Source: an uncultured Bacillota bacterium (GTDB taxonomy: Bacteria > Bacillota > Clostridia > Oscillospirales > Oscillospiraceae). From it: DNA of 64,000 nt. The stretch lies in NCBI GenBank assembly GCA_947426945.1, contig CANEFX010000003.1, positions 62,001-126,000 of the forward strand, written 5' to 3'. Below the pieces are notes generated by a model that did no database searches, was not told the DNA's origin, and saw nothing but the letters and a program-made list of their open reading frames with translations. This document shows, in pieces, positions 49,401 to 56,324 of the stretch. Within the stretch, counting starts at the first letter, position 1, and each line of letters starts with the position of its first letter. The position numbers and the translations under genes were made by a program.

Positions 49401-50115
49401 CTGTGACTGCGACGCCTGTAAGCTGGTTAAGGAGATTCTGGACGAGAAGGACTACCTGGCCAAGAAGTCCGTGTGGATTTTCGGCGGCGACGGCTGGGCT
49501 TACGACATTGGTTACGGCGGCGTGGACCATGTGCTGGCCTCCGGTGAGGACGTGAACATCTTTGTGTTCGACACTGAGGTGTATTCCAACACCGGTGGTC
49601 AGGCCTCCAAGGCATCCAATATCGGCCAGGTGGCGCAGTTTGCTGCCGCCGGTAAGGTGATGCCCAAGAAGTCCCTGGCCGAGATTGCCATGACCTACGG
49701 TTACGTCTATGTGGCCCAGATTGCCATGGGCGCCAACCCGAACCAGACGCTCAAGGCCATTGCCGAGGCCGAGGCCTATCACGGTCCTTCCCTTATCATC
49801 GGCTACGCCCCCTGTGAGATGCACTCCATCAAGGGCGGCATGGCCAACTGCCAGGCCGAAATGAAGAAGGCTGTCGAGTGCGGCTACTGGAACCTGTTCC
49901 GGTTCAATCCTGCCGCTGAGGGTGCCAAACTGACCGTGGACTCCAAGGCTCCCGCCGGCGGATACCAGGAGTTCCTGCTCAATGAGGCCCGCTATTCCGC
50001 CCTGACCCGGTCCTTCCCAGATCGCGCCAAGGAGCTGTTTGCCCTGTCTGAGGAGACTGCCAAGAAGCGTTACGAGAAGCTGTTGCGTCTCCAGAAGATG
50101 TTCGGAGAGGAATAA
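46444..50115 (+). CDS. nifJ: pyruvate:ferredoxin (flavodoxin) oxidoreductase, single chain
   Basis: Oxidatively decarboxylates pyruvate to acetyl-CoA and CO2 while reducing ferredoxin. The 1223-residue single-chain enzyme carries, in order: the pyrimidine-binding domain (YPITPSSPMADYVDQWAAQG), the domain II Rossmann part, the gamma-like part (HLRFGDKPIKSPYYINKADF), the two-[4Fe-4S] ferredoxin insert (CIQCNQCAYVCPHA and CMGCGVCVGVCPTNA), and the TPP domain (SGSCAGCAETAYARL; GDGWAYDIGYGGVDH). It is the source of low-potential electrons for the trimeric hydrogenase. Confidence 0.97.
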   Translation: MARKFKTMDGNNAAAYVSYAFTEVAGIYPITPSSPMADYVDQWAAQGQKNIFGNTVKVIEMQSEAGAAGTVHGSLNAGALTTTYTASQGLLLMIPNMYKIAGELLPGVFHVSARTVAAQSLNIFGDHSDVMACRQTGFAMLAEGNVQETMDLAPVAHLAAIKGRVPFINFFDGFRTSHEIQKVAIWDYKDLAEMVDIDAVAAFRARALNPEHPTMRGSHENGDIFFQHREASNKYYEALPEIVEEYMGKINAKLGTDYQLFNYYGAPDADRVIIAMGSICDVAEEVIDYMNAHGEKVGLVKVRLYRPFRADKLIAAIPATAKKIAVLDRTKEPGSLGEPLYQDVITALAEAGIADKTVIAGRYGLGSKDTPPRSVFAVYEEMAKAEPKKKFTIGIVDDVTELSLAEHAAPNTAAEGTIEVKFWGLGGDGTVGANKNSIKIIGDHTDKYVQAYFQYDSKKTGGVTVSHLRFGDKPIKSPYYINKADFVACHVPAYILKGFPMVRDVKDGGVFLINCQWSDEELDKHMPAVAKRYIAEHNIQVYTINAIDLAAQIGMGKRTNTILQSAFFKLAKVMPEEEAIGYMKDAATHSYLKKGQDVVDMNHKAIDLGATAFKKFNVPASWAAAQDAPKVSKHTGRPELVKMVENLMEPIGRMDGDSLPVSAFAGFYADGTFQQGAAAYEKRGVAVTVPAWDQDKCIQCNQCAYVCPHATIRPFALTEEEAKAAPAGAKIVDVKAGKGKGVYKYTMAVSPLDCMGCGVCVGVCPTNAITMAPQEGQLEQQPVFDYCVAEVAEKADMAGITNPKDSQFKKPLLEFSGSCAGCAETAYARLITQLFGDRMYISNATGCSSIWGGPAATSPYATTPEGKGPAWANSLFEDNAEHGLGMYLGQKAIRTRLAEKTRALIAVEHTYQPLKEAAQKWLDTMEDGKANAEATKEYVKLLEESIMTVDDIVAFTSSPEAGKVFGDQLPQFQAHAKELKESGAKYCDCDACKLVKEILDEKDYLAKKSVWIFGGDGWAYDIGYGGVDHVLASGEDVNIFVFDTEVYSNTGGQASKASNIGQVAQFAAAGKVMPKKSLAEIAMTYGYVYVAQIAMGANPNQTLKAIAEAEAYHGPSLIIGYAPCEMHSIKGGMANCQAEMKKAVECGYWNLFRFNPAAEGAKLTVDSKAPAGGYQEFLLNEARYSALTRSFPDRAKELFALSEETAKKRYEKLLRLQKMFGEE

Positions 50116-50132
50116 TCCTTAAAACGTTAAAC

Positions 50133-50158
50133 CGCCCCGCTGCTACGGCAGCGGGGCG
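50133..50158 (+). terminator. hairpin after nifJ
   Basis: CGCCCCGCTGC, short loop, GCAGCGGGGCG, followed by TAATATA; the T-run is weak. Confidence 0.55.
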
Positions 50159-50192
50159 TAATATAAGCAGATACTTTAGCGAGGGAAAGGCC

Positions 50193-51077
50193 ATGCTAGG
50201 AGCCATTGTACTTTTGATTTTGGTTTTGTGTATCATTTGCTACACAGGTCAGACCTTTTTAAACAAATTGTTTTCTATTTATTATGCGGGGCCAGCAGCT
50301 GCGGCAACGCCGGTTTATGCTTCGCTGTATGGACTGATTGTGAGTATTGTCACTCTGTGCCTGGTTGGATTTCATTTTGCCCCATCTCCAATTACTGTGG
50401 TTTTGGGGTGTGTCAACGGTGTTGTGCTGTTCTTTTACAACTTAGGCATGATTTACGCTGCCCGCACAGGACCCTATGCGTTCCAGAGTATTGTCATGCT
50501 GTTTGGAAGCATTGTCGTCTGTCTGGTTTTTTCGGCGCTGTATTGGGGAGACCGCCTGACTGTTTTGCAGTTAGCCGGGATCGCCGTCATGCTTGCGGCG
50601 TTTGTTGTGCTGAACAGTGGAGGTATTGACTTTCACACAATCAAAAAGGGATATTTTTTCTGGGTGATTTTACTGTTTTTTACAAATGGTTTTTACGGCG
50701 TCCTGATGGATGCCCAGCAGAGGCTGTATCCCCCGGAACGCAACGATATGATCGTCGTGACATTTGCCTCGTCGTCGGCAATATCCCTGCTTTATCTATG
50801 TGTGGTGCAGCGCAGGCAGCTGATGAAATCCTTTCAAATGAGCAGAGCTGCTTGGAGCTTTGCCACAGGGAGCAGTCTGTGCGCTGCTTTTGCAGTCTAT
50901 ACTCTTATGTTTTTGCTGGAATATATCCCAAGTTATATTCTTTTTACCATCGCAAATGGAAGCATTTTAGTCCTCTCTGCGATTTTATGTGCAGTAGTTT
51001 TGAAGGAAAAGATGACAAAAATGACCATATTGGGCGTTGTGCTGTCCGGACTGAGTATTATGCTGCTGAGCGTTTAG
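50193..51077 (+). CDS. EamA/DMT-family transporter
   Basis: A 294-residue membrane protein with about ten hydrophobic helices in two EamA halves (AIVLLILVLCIICYTGQTFL at the start; FTIANGSILVLSAILCAVVLKEK at the end). The substrate is unknown; drug/metabolite exporters and nucleotide-sugar or amino-acid carriers share the fold. The ATG has a weak GAGGGAAAG site. It is notably less GC-rich than nifJ and purD, which suggests it came from elsewhere. Confidence 0.85.
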   Translation: MLGAIVLLILVLCIICYTGQTFLNKLFSIYYAGPAAAATPVYASLYGLIVSIVTLCLVGFHFAPSPITVVLGCVNGVVLFFYNLGMIYAARTGPYAFQSIVMLFGSIVVCLVFSALYWGDRLTVLQLAGIAVMLAAFVVLNSGGIDFHTIKKGYFFWVILLFFTNGFYGVLMDAQQRLYPPERNDMIVVTFASSSAISLLYLCVVQRRQLMKSFQMSRAAWSFATGSSLCAAFAVYTLMFLLEYIPSYILFTIANGSILVLSAILCAVVLKEKMTKMTILGVVLSGLSIMLLSV

Positions 51078-51088
51078 AAATAAATGGC

Positions 51089-51106
51089 CCCGGCTTAAGC
51101 CGGGGG
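51089..51106 (-). terminator. probable terminator of the pur operon
   Basis: CCCCGGCTTAAGCCGGGG perfect palindrome; on the minus strand it is followed by CATTTATTT. Confidence 0.55.
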
Positions 51107-51117
51107 CTGAATCATGC

Positions 51118-52377
51118 TCAGACCTTTCCGATGTCGGTGCGGAAGTGCATGTCCTGGAAGGAGATAGGCTTGGCGGCGGCGTAGGCCTTTTCGATGGCCT
51201 CCTCCAGGGAGGGAGCGGTGGCGGTGACTCCCAGCACCCGGCCGCCGGCAGTGAGGATTGTGCTGTCCTCACCCTTTTTGGTCCCGGCGTGAAACACCGT
51301 GGCTCCCAGGGCCTCGGCCTCCGTCAGCCCGAAGATGGGATAGCCGCTTTTGTAACTGACGGGATAGCCTCCCGAGGCCAGCACCAGACAGCAGGCCGCG
51401 CCGGACTTCCACTTGATATCCACCTGATCCAGCGTGCCGTCTACGCAGGCCTGGAAAATGTCCATCAGGTCAGTGTCCAGCATGGACAGGATAGGCTGGG
51501 TCTCCGGGTCACCGAACCGGGCGTTGTACTCCACCACTTTGGGGCCGTCTTTCGTTAACATAAGACCAAAATAGATGACCCCCTTGAAGGGCCGGCCCTC
51601 TGCGTTCAGGGCGGCCACCGTGGGCAGAAAAATCTCTTTCATGCACCGCTCGGCGATCTCCGAGGTGTACTTGGGGGAGGGACAAAAGGCCCCCATGCCA
51701 CCGGTATTGGGGCCCAGATTGCCGTCATAGGCCCGTTTGTGATCCTGGCTGGACAGCATGGGGACAAGGTGCTCACCGTCGCAAAAGGCCAGCACAGTTA
51801 CTTCCGGGCCCGCCATACACTCCTCAATAACCACTGTGGAGCCGCTTTCCCCGAACTTCTTGTCCTCCATCATCTCCCGGACAGCAGTCTCTGCTTCGGC
51901 TACGGTGGAAGCTACCACCACGCCCTTGCCCAGGGCCAGACCGTCCGCCTTGACCACGATAGGCGCGCCCTGGGCCTGGATGTAAGCGAGCGCCTTGTCC
52001 AGGTCGGTAAAGGTCTCATACCTGGCAGTGGGGATGTGGTGCTTTTTCATCAGATCCTTGGAAAAGGCTTTGCTTGCCTCAATGATGGCGGCGTTGGCCC
52101 GAGGGCCGAAGGCGGGGATGCCCGCCCCTTCCAGGGCGTCCACCATGCCCAGCGCCAGCGGGTCGTCCGGGGCCACCATGACAAAGTCGATTGTGTTCTC
52201 CTTAGCCCACTTTACCATCCCGTCCACGTCGGTGGCCTTGATGGGCACGCAGGCTGCCACTTGGGCAATGCCACCGTTGCCCGGAGCGCAGTAGAGCTTT
52301 GTAACCTTGGGTGACTGGGCCAGCTTCCAGCAGATGGCGTGCTCGCGGCCGCCGCCGCCCACAACTAAAACTTTCAT
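51118..52377 (-). CDS. purD: phosphoribosylamine-glycine ligase
   Basis: The 419-residue ATP-grasp enzyme that makes GAR from phosphoribosylamine, glycine and ATP (step 2 of purine synthesis). It begins MKVLVVGGGGREHAICWKLAQSPKV, and has the ATP-grasp segments GAPIVVKADGLALGKGVVVA, YNARFGDPETQPIL and the C-terminal VHPAG-like end ILTAGGRVLGVTATAPSLEEAI. The ATG follows AAGGAG by 6 nt; the track's extra N-terminal residues are upstream of it. It is the last gene of the operon. Confidence 0.95.
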   Translation of the reverse strand: MKVLVVGGGGREHAICWKLAQSPKVTKLYCAPGNGGIAQVAACVPIKATDVDGMVKWAKENTIDFVMVAPDDPLALGMVDALEGAGIPAFGPRANAAIIEASKAFSKDLMKKHHIPTARYETFTDLDKALAYIQAQGAPIVVKADGLALGKGVVVASTVAEAETAVREMMEDKKFGESGSTVVIEECMAGPEVTVLAFCDGEHLVPMLSSQDHKRAYDGNLGPNTGGMGAFCPSPKYTSEIAERCMKEIFLPTVAALNAEGRPFKGVIYFGLMLTKDGPKVVEYNARFGDPETQPILSMLDTDLMDIFQACVDGTLDQVDIKWKSGAACCLVLASGGYPVSYKSGYPIFGLTEAEALGATVFHAGTKKGEDSTILTAGGRVLGVTATAPSLEEAIEKAYAAAKPISFQDMHFRTDIGKV

Positions 52378-52558
52378 TTTGTTCTCCTTTTTTAATCTCG
52401 GCTGCAATCCAATGACAGCCTGTGCCCACTACAGCAGCGAGGTAACTGATGCTTGTTGCGGTTTCATTGAAGAGTGGCCCCGCAGGAGTGTCGGCTGAGA
52501 GCAGTATGAGAAAAAAGATGACCACTGAAATTACAGCACGCATCCATTTTTTCTGCAT
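52202..52558 (-). CDS. doubtful small membrane ORF before purD
   Basis: Starts at ATG 52558, 16 nt after the purH stop. The first ~60 residues (MQKKWMRAVISVVIFFLILL, then SYLAAVVGTGCHWIAAEIKK) look like a small two-helix membrane protein. No stop occurs before purD, and the rest reads purD out of frame for about 175 nt. No strong ribosome binding site. It may be a real short gene whose end was lost or a chance frame. Confidence 0.25.
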   Translation of the reverse strand: MQKKWMRAVISVVIFFLILLSADTPAGPLFNETATSISYLAAVVGTGCHWIAAEIKKGEQNESFSCGRRRPRARHLLEAGPVTQGYKALLRSGQRWHCPSGSLRAHQGHRRGRDGKVG

Positions 52559-52573
52559 GTGATTTACCACTTC

Positions 52574-53686
52574 TCAATGATGGAACAATCTCATCCCGGT
52601 GAAGGCCATCACCATGCCATACTTGTCGGCAGTCTCAATGACCTGGTCGTCCCGGATGGAGCCGCCGGGCTGGGCGATATACTTTACCCCCGACTGCCAG
52701 GCCCGCTCCACGTTGTCGCCGAAGGGGAAGAAGGCGTCGCTGCCCAGGGTCACACCGGACAGCTTGGCGATCCAGTCCGCCTTCTCTTTCTGGGTGAGCA
52801 CGTCGGCGATAAAAGCGTCGATGGCGTTGTCCCGGTCGGGGCGGCGGACGTTATCCGGGAAGGGGAGGGCAAGCACCTTGGGATGCTGCCGCAGCCACCA
52901 GATGTCCGCCTTGTTCCCGGCCAGCCGGGTGCAGTGGATGCGGCTCTGCTGGCCGGCCCCCACGCCCAGAGTCTGTCCGTCCTTGACGTAGCACACCGAG
53001 TTGGACTGGGTGTATTTCAGGGTAATCAGAGCCAGCAGCATGTCGTTTTTGGCGCTCTGGGGCAGGTTCTTGTTCTTTGTGACAATGTTTTCCAGCATTT
53101 TCTCATCGATGGCCAGATCGTTGTATCCCTGCTCAAAGGTAATGCCGAAAATGTTCCGCCGCTCGATGGGAGCGGGGGTGTAGTCCGGGTCAATTTTTAC
53201 CACGTTGTACCCGCCCTTACGTTTGGTTTTCAAAATTTCCAGCGCCTCGTCGGTGTAGTCCGGGGCGATGACGCCGTCAGATACCTCCAAAGCCAGGAAG
53301 CGGGCAGTGTCCCCATCGCAAATGTCGGACAGAGCTGCCCAGTCGCCGAATGAGCACAGCCGGTCGGCCCCCCGAGCCCGGATATAGGCGCAGGCGATAG
53401 GGGAGAGGTCCCCCTTTGGGGCGAAGTACATTTGACGTTCAACGGCGGAGAGGGGCAGGCCCAGAGCTGCTCCAGCGGGGGAGACGTGCTTGAAGGAGGC
53501 GGCTGCGGGCAAACTGGTGGCCTGTTTCAAGGCCTTGACCAGCTGCCAGGAGTTCAGCGCATCCATAAAATTGATATACCCCGGTCTGCCGTTGAGCACC
53601 TCCAGGGGCAACTCGCCCCGCTCCATGAAAATGCGGGCCGGCCTCTGATTGGGGTTGCAGCCGTATTTCAGTTCCAGCTCATTCAT
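52574..53686 (-). CDS. purH: AICAR transformylase, free-standing (PurH without cyclohydrolase domain)
   Basis: A 370-residue protein matching only the AICAR formyltransferase part of PurH. It begins MNELELKYGCNPNQRPARIF (the KYGxNPxQ motif) and holds SFKHVSPAGAALG with the catalytic Lys-His and SDAFFPFGDNVERA near the end. The ~200-residue MGS/IMP cyclohydrolase domain that normally precedes it is missing; its job is taken by the next gene upstream. The ATG lies after AAGGAGCG. Transfers the formyl group from 10-formyl-THF to AICAR. Confidence 0.92.
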   Translation of the reverse strand: MNELELKYGCNPNQRPARIFMERGELPLEVLNGRPGYINFMDALNSWQLVKALKQATSLPAAASFKHVSPAGAALGLPLSAVERQMYFAPKGDLSPIACAYIRARGADRLCSFGDWAALSDICDGDTARFLALEVSDGVIAPDYTDEALEILKTKRKGGYNVVKIDPDYTPAPIERRNIFGITFEQGYNDLAIDEKMLENIVTKNKNLPQSAKNDMLLALITLKYTQSNSVCYVKDGQTLGVGAGQQSRIHCTRLAGNKADIWWLRQHPKVLALPFPDNVRRPDRDNAIDAFIADVLTQKEKADWIAKLSGVTLGSDAFFPFGDNVERAWQSGVKYIAQPGGSIRDDQVIETADKYGMVMAFTGMRLFHH

Positions 53687-53766
53687 GTTGTGCGCTCCTT
53701 TCGGTAATTCTCTTCTTTTTTATTAAAAAGAAGCAAAAAACTTTTTAGAAAACTTCATTTTTCTGG
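53687..53766 (-). other. AT-rich gap between purO and purH
   Basis: On the minus strand CTTCTTTTT pairs with AAAAAAGAAG, an AT-rich hairpin of uncertain role. Confidence 0.35.
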
Positions 53767-54471
53767 TTAATTATGCTTATTGATGATGGCGGTATCCCGC
53801 ATCCCGCTGGCCAGGTCGAAGAACTGAACGTAGAGGGACACCTTGTTTTCCTCATTCAGGCTGGCCCAGATTTGTTCCGCCCAGGATTGGACATCTCCGG
53901 CGTTGATAATCACCCGCCGGGGCTCACCCTGGAAAGAGGGCAGGGGGTCCAGATTTTCCTGATAGGTATGGATGAAGTGGCCTGTGCCGGCGATAGGGGC
54001 GTCGTATTCGAAGAAATACCGGCAGCAGCAGGAGGGATCTCCATCCATACTCTTGAGAATAGACAGGTTATAGCTTCCGTCAGGCTTGACTACCCCGGAA
54101 ATACGGGGAGTCCAGTTGGGGCCGTCGGGCTCAAACTTTCGGGTATTCAGAGCGTGGCGGTAGCAATGGCCCTCCCCGATAGCGGCCTGAATGGTGTCGG
54201 TCTGGTCGCCATTAGTTACCACCAGCAGACCGTTAGACAGCAGTCGGACAGGGTGGTAGATGATGAGGGAGGGGTCGGTCATCCTGGATTCGTCAAAGGC
54301 TCGAGTGCGGATACCGTCCTCCGTCGTTTCAAAAATGCGGTTGCGGCTGTTCTCGCTGCGGCCCATGATAAAGTAGGCGATGGCCGCCTTTTTATTGTCT
54401 GCCGTGCGGCCCAGGACGATGCCGCGGCCGGGGTAGGGGTTTTCGGAGAGGTATTTCATCAGATCAATCAT
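53767..54471 (-). CDS. purO: archaeal-type IMP cyclohydrolase (PurO family)
   Basis: A 234-residue protein that resembles PurO, the archaeal enzyme cyclising FAICAR to IMP. It starts MIDLMKYLSENPYPGRGIVL and continues with AYFIMGRSENSRNRIFE, a Arg/Asn-rich region seen in this family, and GPNWTPRISG. The ATG lies 7 nt after AGGAGG. Its position between purN and the free transformylase explains how the operon completes the last step without the usual fused PurH. Confidence 0.85.
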   Translation of the reverse strand: MIDLMKYLSENPYPGRGIVLGRTADNKKAAIAYFIMGRSENSRNRIFETTEDGIRTRAFDESRMTDPSLIIYHPVRLLSNGLLVVTNGDQTDTIQAAIGEGHCYRHALNTRKFEPDGPNWTPRISGVVKPDGSYNLSILKSMDGDPSCCCRYFFEYDAPIAGTGHFIHTYQENLDPLPSFQGEPRRVIINAGDVQSWAEQIWASLNEENKVSLYVQFFDLASGMRDTAIINKHN

Positions 54472-54556
54472 GTTGGGACCTCCTGCAGGGCGGCTTTTGT
54501 ACCGCCGTGATATTGAGTTGCATTCCGGGAAGGACAGGACGGCACAGAGGTCGCCG

Positions 54557-55183
54557 TCAGGGTAAGATCCGCACCGTCCGTCCCTCTACCTTAAGCCTGT
54601 TCTGGCAGAACAGAGACACAGCCTGGGGCAGCAGTTTCCACTCACACTGTTCCATGATGCGGCGTTGGAGGGACTCCGGGGTATCGTCCGGAAGAACGTC
54701 CACTGTCCCTTGAAGGATGATGGGTCCGCCGTCACACTCCTCGGTGACAAAGTGGACAGTGGCTCCGGACACCTTTACACCGTAAGCCAGGGCCTTTTCA
54801 TGGACGTGGAGTCCGTAGCACCCAGGTCCGGCGAAGGAGGGGATAAGGGCGGGGTGAATGTTGATGACGGCATTTTCGTAAACCTCAAACAATTCTTTGG
54901 TTACAATCGTCATAAAACCAGCCATAACCACTAAATCAATGGATAATTCCTTTAATTTATCCACCAGGGCAACCGTCATGGCCTGGCTGGAGGGGTATTG
55001 CTTCCGATCCAGCACATAGCTGGGGATACCGGCTTTTTGGGCTCGCTCCAAAGCGTAAACCATTGGAGATGAAGAGATTACAATTGAAATTTCTCCGTTG
55101 ACGATCTCTCCCCGGCTTTGAGCGTTGATGAGGGCCTGTAAATTGGTCCCGCCCCCGGACACCAATACGGCTATTTTTTTCAT
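54557..55183 (-). CDS. purN: phosphoribosylglycinamide formyltransferase
   Basis: The 208-residue folate-dependent GAR transformylase. It opens KKIAVLVSGGGTNLQALINA, and has the catalytic INIHPALIPSFAG and the VHFVTEECDGGPIILQ segment with the essential Asp. Its start overlaps the purM stop (TAATG). Step 3 of the pathway, using 10-formyl-THF. No PurT is needed. Confidence 0.95.
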   Translation of the reverse strand: MKKIAVLVSGGGTNLQALINAQSRGEIVNGEISIVISSSPMVYALERAQKAGIPSYVLDRKQYPSSQAMTVALVDKLKELSIDLVVMAGFMTIVTKELFEVYENAVINIHPALIPSFAGPGCYGLHVHEKALAYGVKVSGATVHFVTEECDGGPIILQGTVDVLPDDTPESLQRRIMEQCEWKLLPQAVSLFCQNRLKVEGRTVRILP

Positions 55184-56220
55184 TACAGTAGCTCCACGCC
55201 GGCCTCCCCGGCCACAATTTCACCGATGACGCGTGGCGCATGGCCTGCCTTTAAAAGAAGGTCCGTGGCCTTGTCGGCGTCGTTTTTATCTACCACCAGC
55301 ACCATGCCGGTGCCCATGTTAAAGGTGTTGAACATATCGTGCTCCGGGATATTGCCCAGCCGCTGAATCATCCGGAAGATGGGGGCGATCCACAGAGCAG
55401 ATTTGTCAATTTTAGCAGTCATTCCCTTGGGAAGACAGCGGGGAATGTTCTCATAGAACCCGCCGCCGGTGATGTGGCTGATGCCGTGAACATCCGCAAT
55501 CTGGAGAACCTCCAGCACCGGCTTGACATAGATGGCGGTGGGGCGGAGCAGTTCGGCACCCAGTTCACAGCCCAATTCCTCGGACCACTCGTCCAGCTTG
55601 GCGCGCTCAATATCAAAGACCTTGCGGACCAGGGAGAAACCGTTGGAGTGCAGGCCGTTAGACTGGAGAGAGATTACCACGTCCCCCGCCTTCACCCGTT
55701 CGGGGCTGAGCATCTTCTCCTTGTCCACGATGCCTACGGTGAAGCCGGCCAGGTCGTAGTCGTCAGGGGCCATAAGTCCGGGGTGCTCGGCGGTCTCACC
55801 GCCGATGAGGGCGCAGCCTGCCTGGACGCAGCCCTCAGCCACGCCAGAGACGATGGAGGCCACTTTTTCCGGCTCATTCTTGCCGATGGCGATGTAGTCC
55901 AGGAAGAACAGCGGACGCGCGCCGCAGCAGATGACGTCGTTGACGCACATGGCCACGCAGTCAATGCCGATGGTGTCGTGTCTGTCCAGCAGCTGAGCCA
56001 GACGGATTTTGGTGCCCACACCGTCGGTGCCGGAGACCAGCACCGGTTCCTTCATCCCGGACAGGTCGGGGACGAACAGGCCGCCAAAGCCGCCGATGCC
56101 GGAGACGACCCCGGGAATCATAGTGCGGGCCACATGCTGCTTCATCAGCTGTACGCCCCTGTAGCCGGCTTCAATGTCCACGCCGGCGGCGGCGTAGGAT
56201 GCGGAATGAGAGTTTTCCAT
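55183..56220 (-). CDS. purM: phosphoribosylformylglycinamidine cyclo-ligase
   Basis: The 345-residue AIR synthetase (step 5). AYAAAGVDIEAG opens the protein; SGTDGVGTKIRLAQ and CVNDVICCGARPLFFLDYIA form the ATP/Mg site, and the C-terminal GGGFYENIPRCLP completes it. The ATG follows GGAGG by 8 nt. No purL or purQ/S is in the window, so FGAM synthesis must be encoded elsewhere. A pair of GC-rich hairpins separates it from purF. Confidence 0.95.
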   Translation of the reverse strand: MENSHSASYAAAGVDIEAGYRGVQLMKQHVARTMIPGVVSGIGGFGGLFVPDLSGMKEPVLVSGTDGVGTKIRLAQLLDRHDTIGIDCVAMCVNDVICCGARPLFFLDYIAIGKNEPEKVASIVSGVAEGCVQAGCALIGGETAEHPGLMAPDDYDLAGFTVGIVDKEKMLSPERVKAGDVVISLQSNGLHSNGFSLVRKVFDIERAKLDEWSEELGCELGAELLRPTAIYVKPVLEVLQIADVHGISHITGGGFYENIPRCLPKGMTAKIDKSALWIAPIFRMIQRLGNIPEHDMFNTFNMGTGMVLVVDKNDADKATDLLLKAGHAPRVIGEIVAGEAGVELL

Positions 56221-56248
56221 AGGGAGAACCTCCGTAAATCGTGATTAG

Positions 56249-56310
56249 GGGCGGACACCATCCGCCCGATATGGTTCAAATGCCGTCAAGGGGGCGAAAG
56301 ATATCCGCCC
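56249..56310. repeat. paired hairpins between purM and purF
   Basis: GGGCGGA / TCCGCCC and GGGCG / CGCCC arms in a 104-nt gap; they may tune expression of the downstream genes. Confidence 0.4.
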
Positions 56311-56324
56311 TTCCGGAAAAGAAA

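Noticed and set aside
46420-49824. 1134-aa minus-strand ORF opposite nifJ
   Set aside because: Antisense frame produced by high GC at third positions; low-complexity G/H/L/V composition; nifJ on the plus strand is certain.
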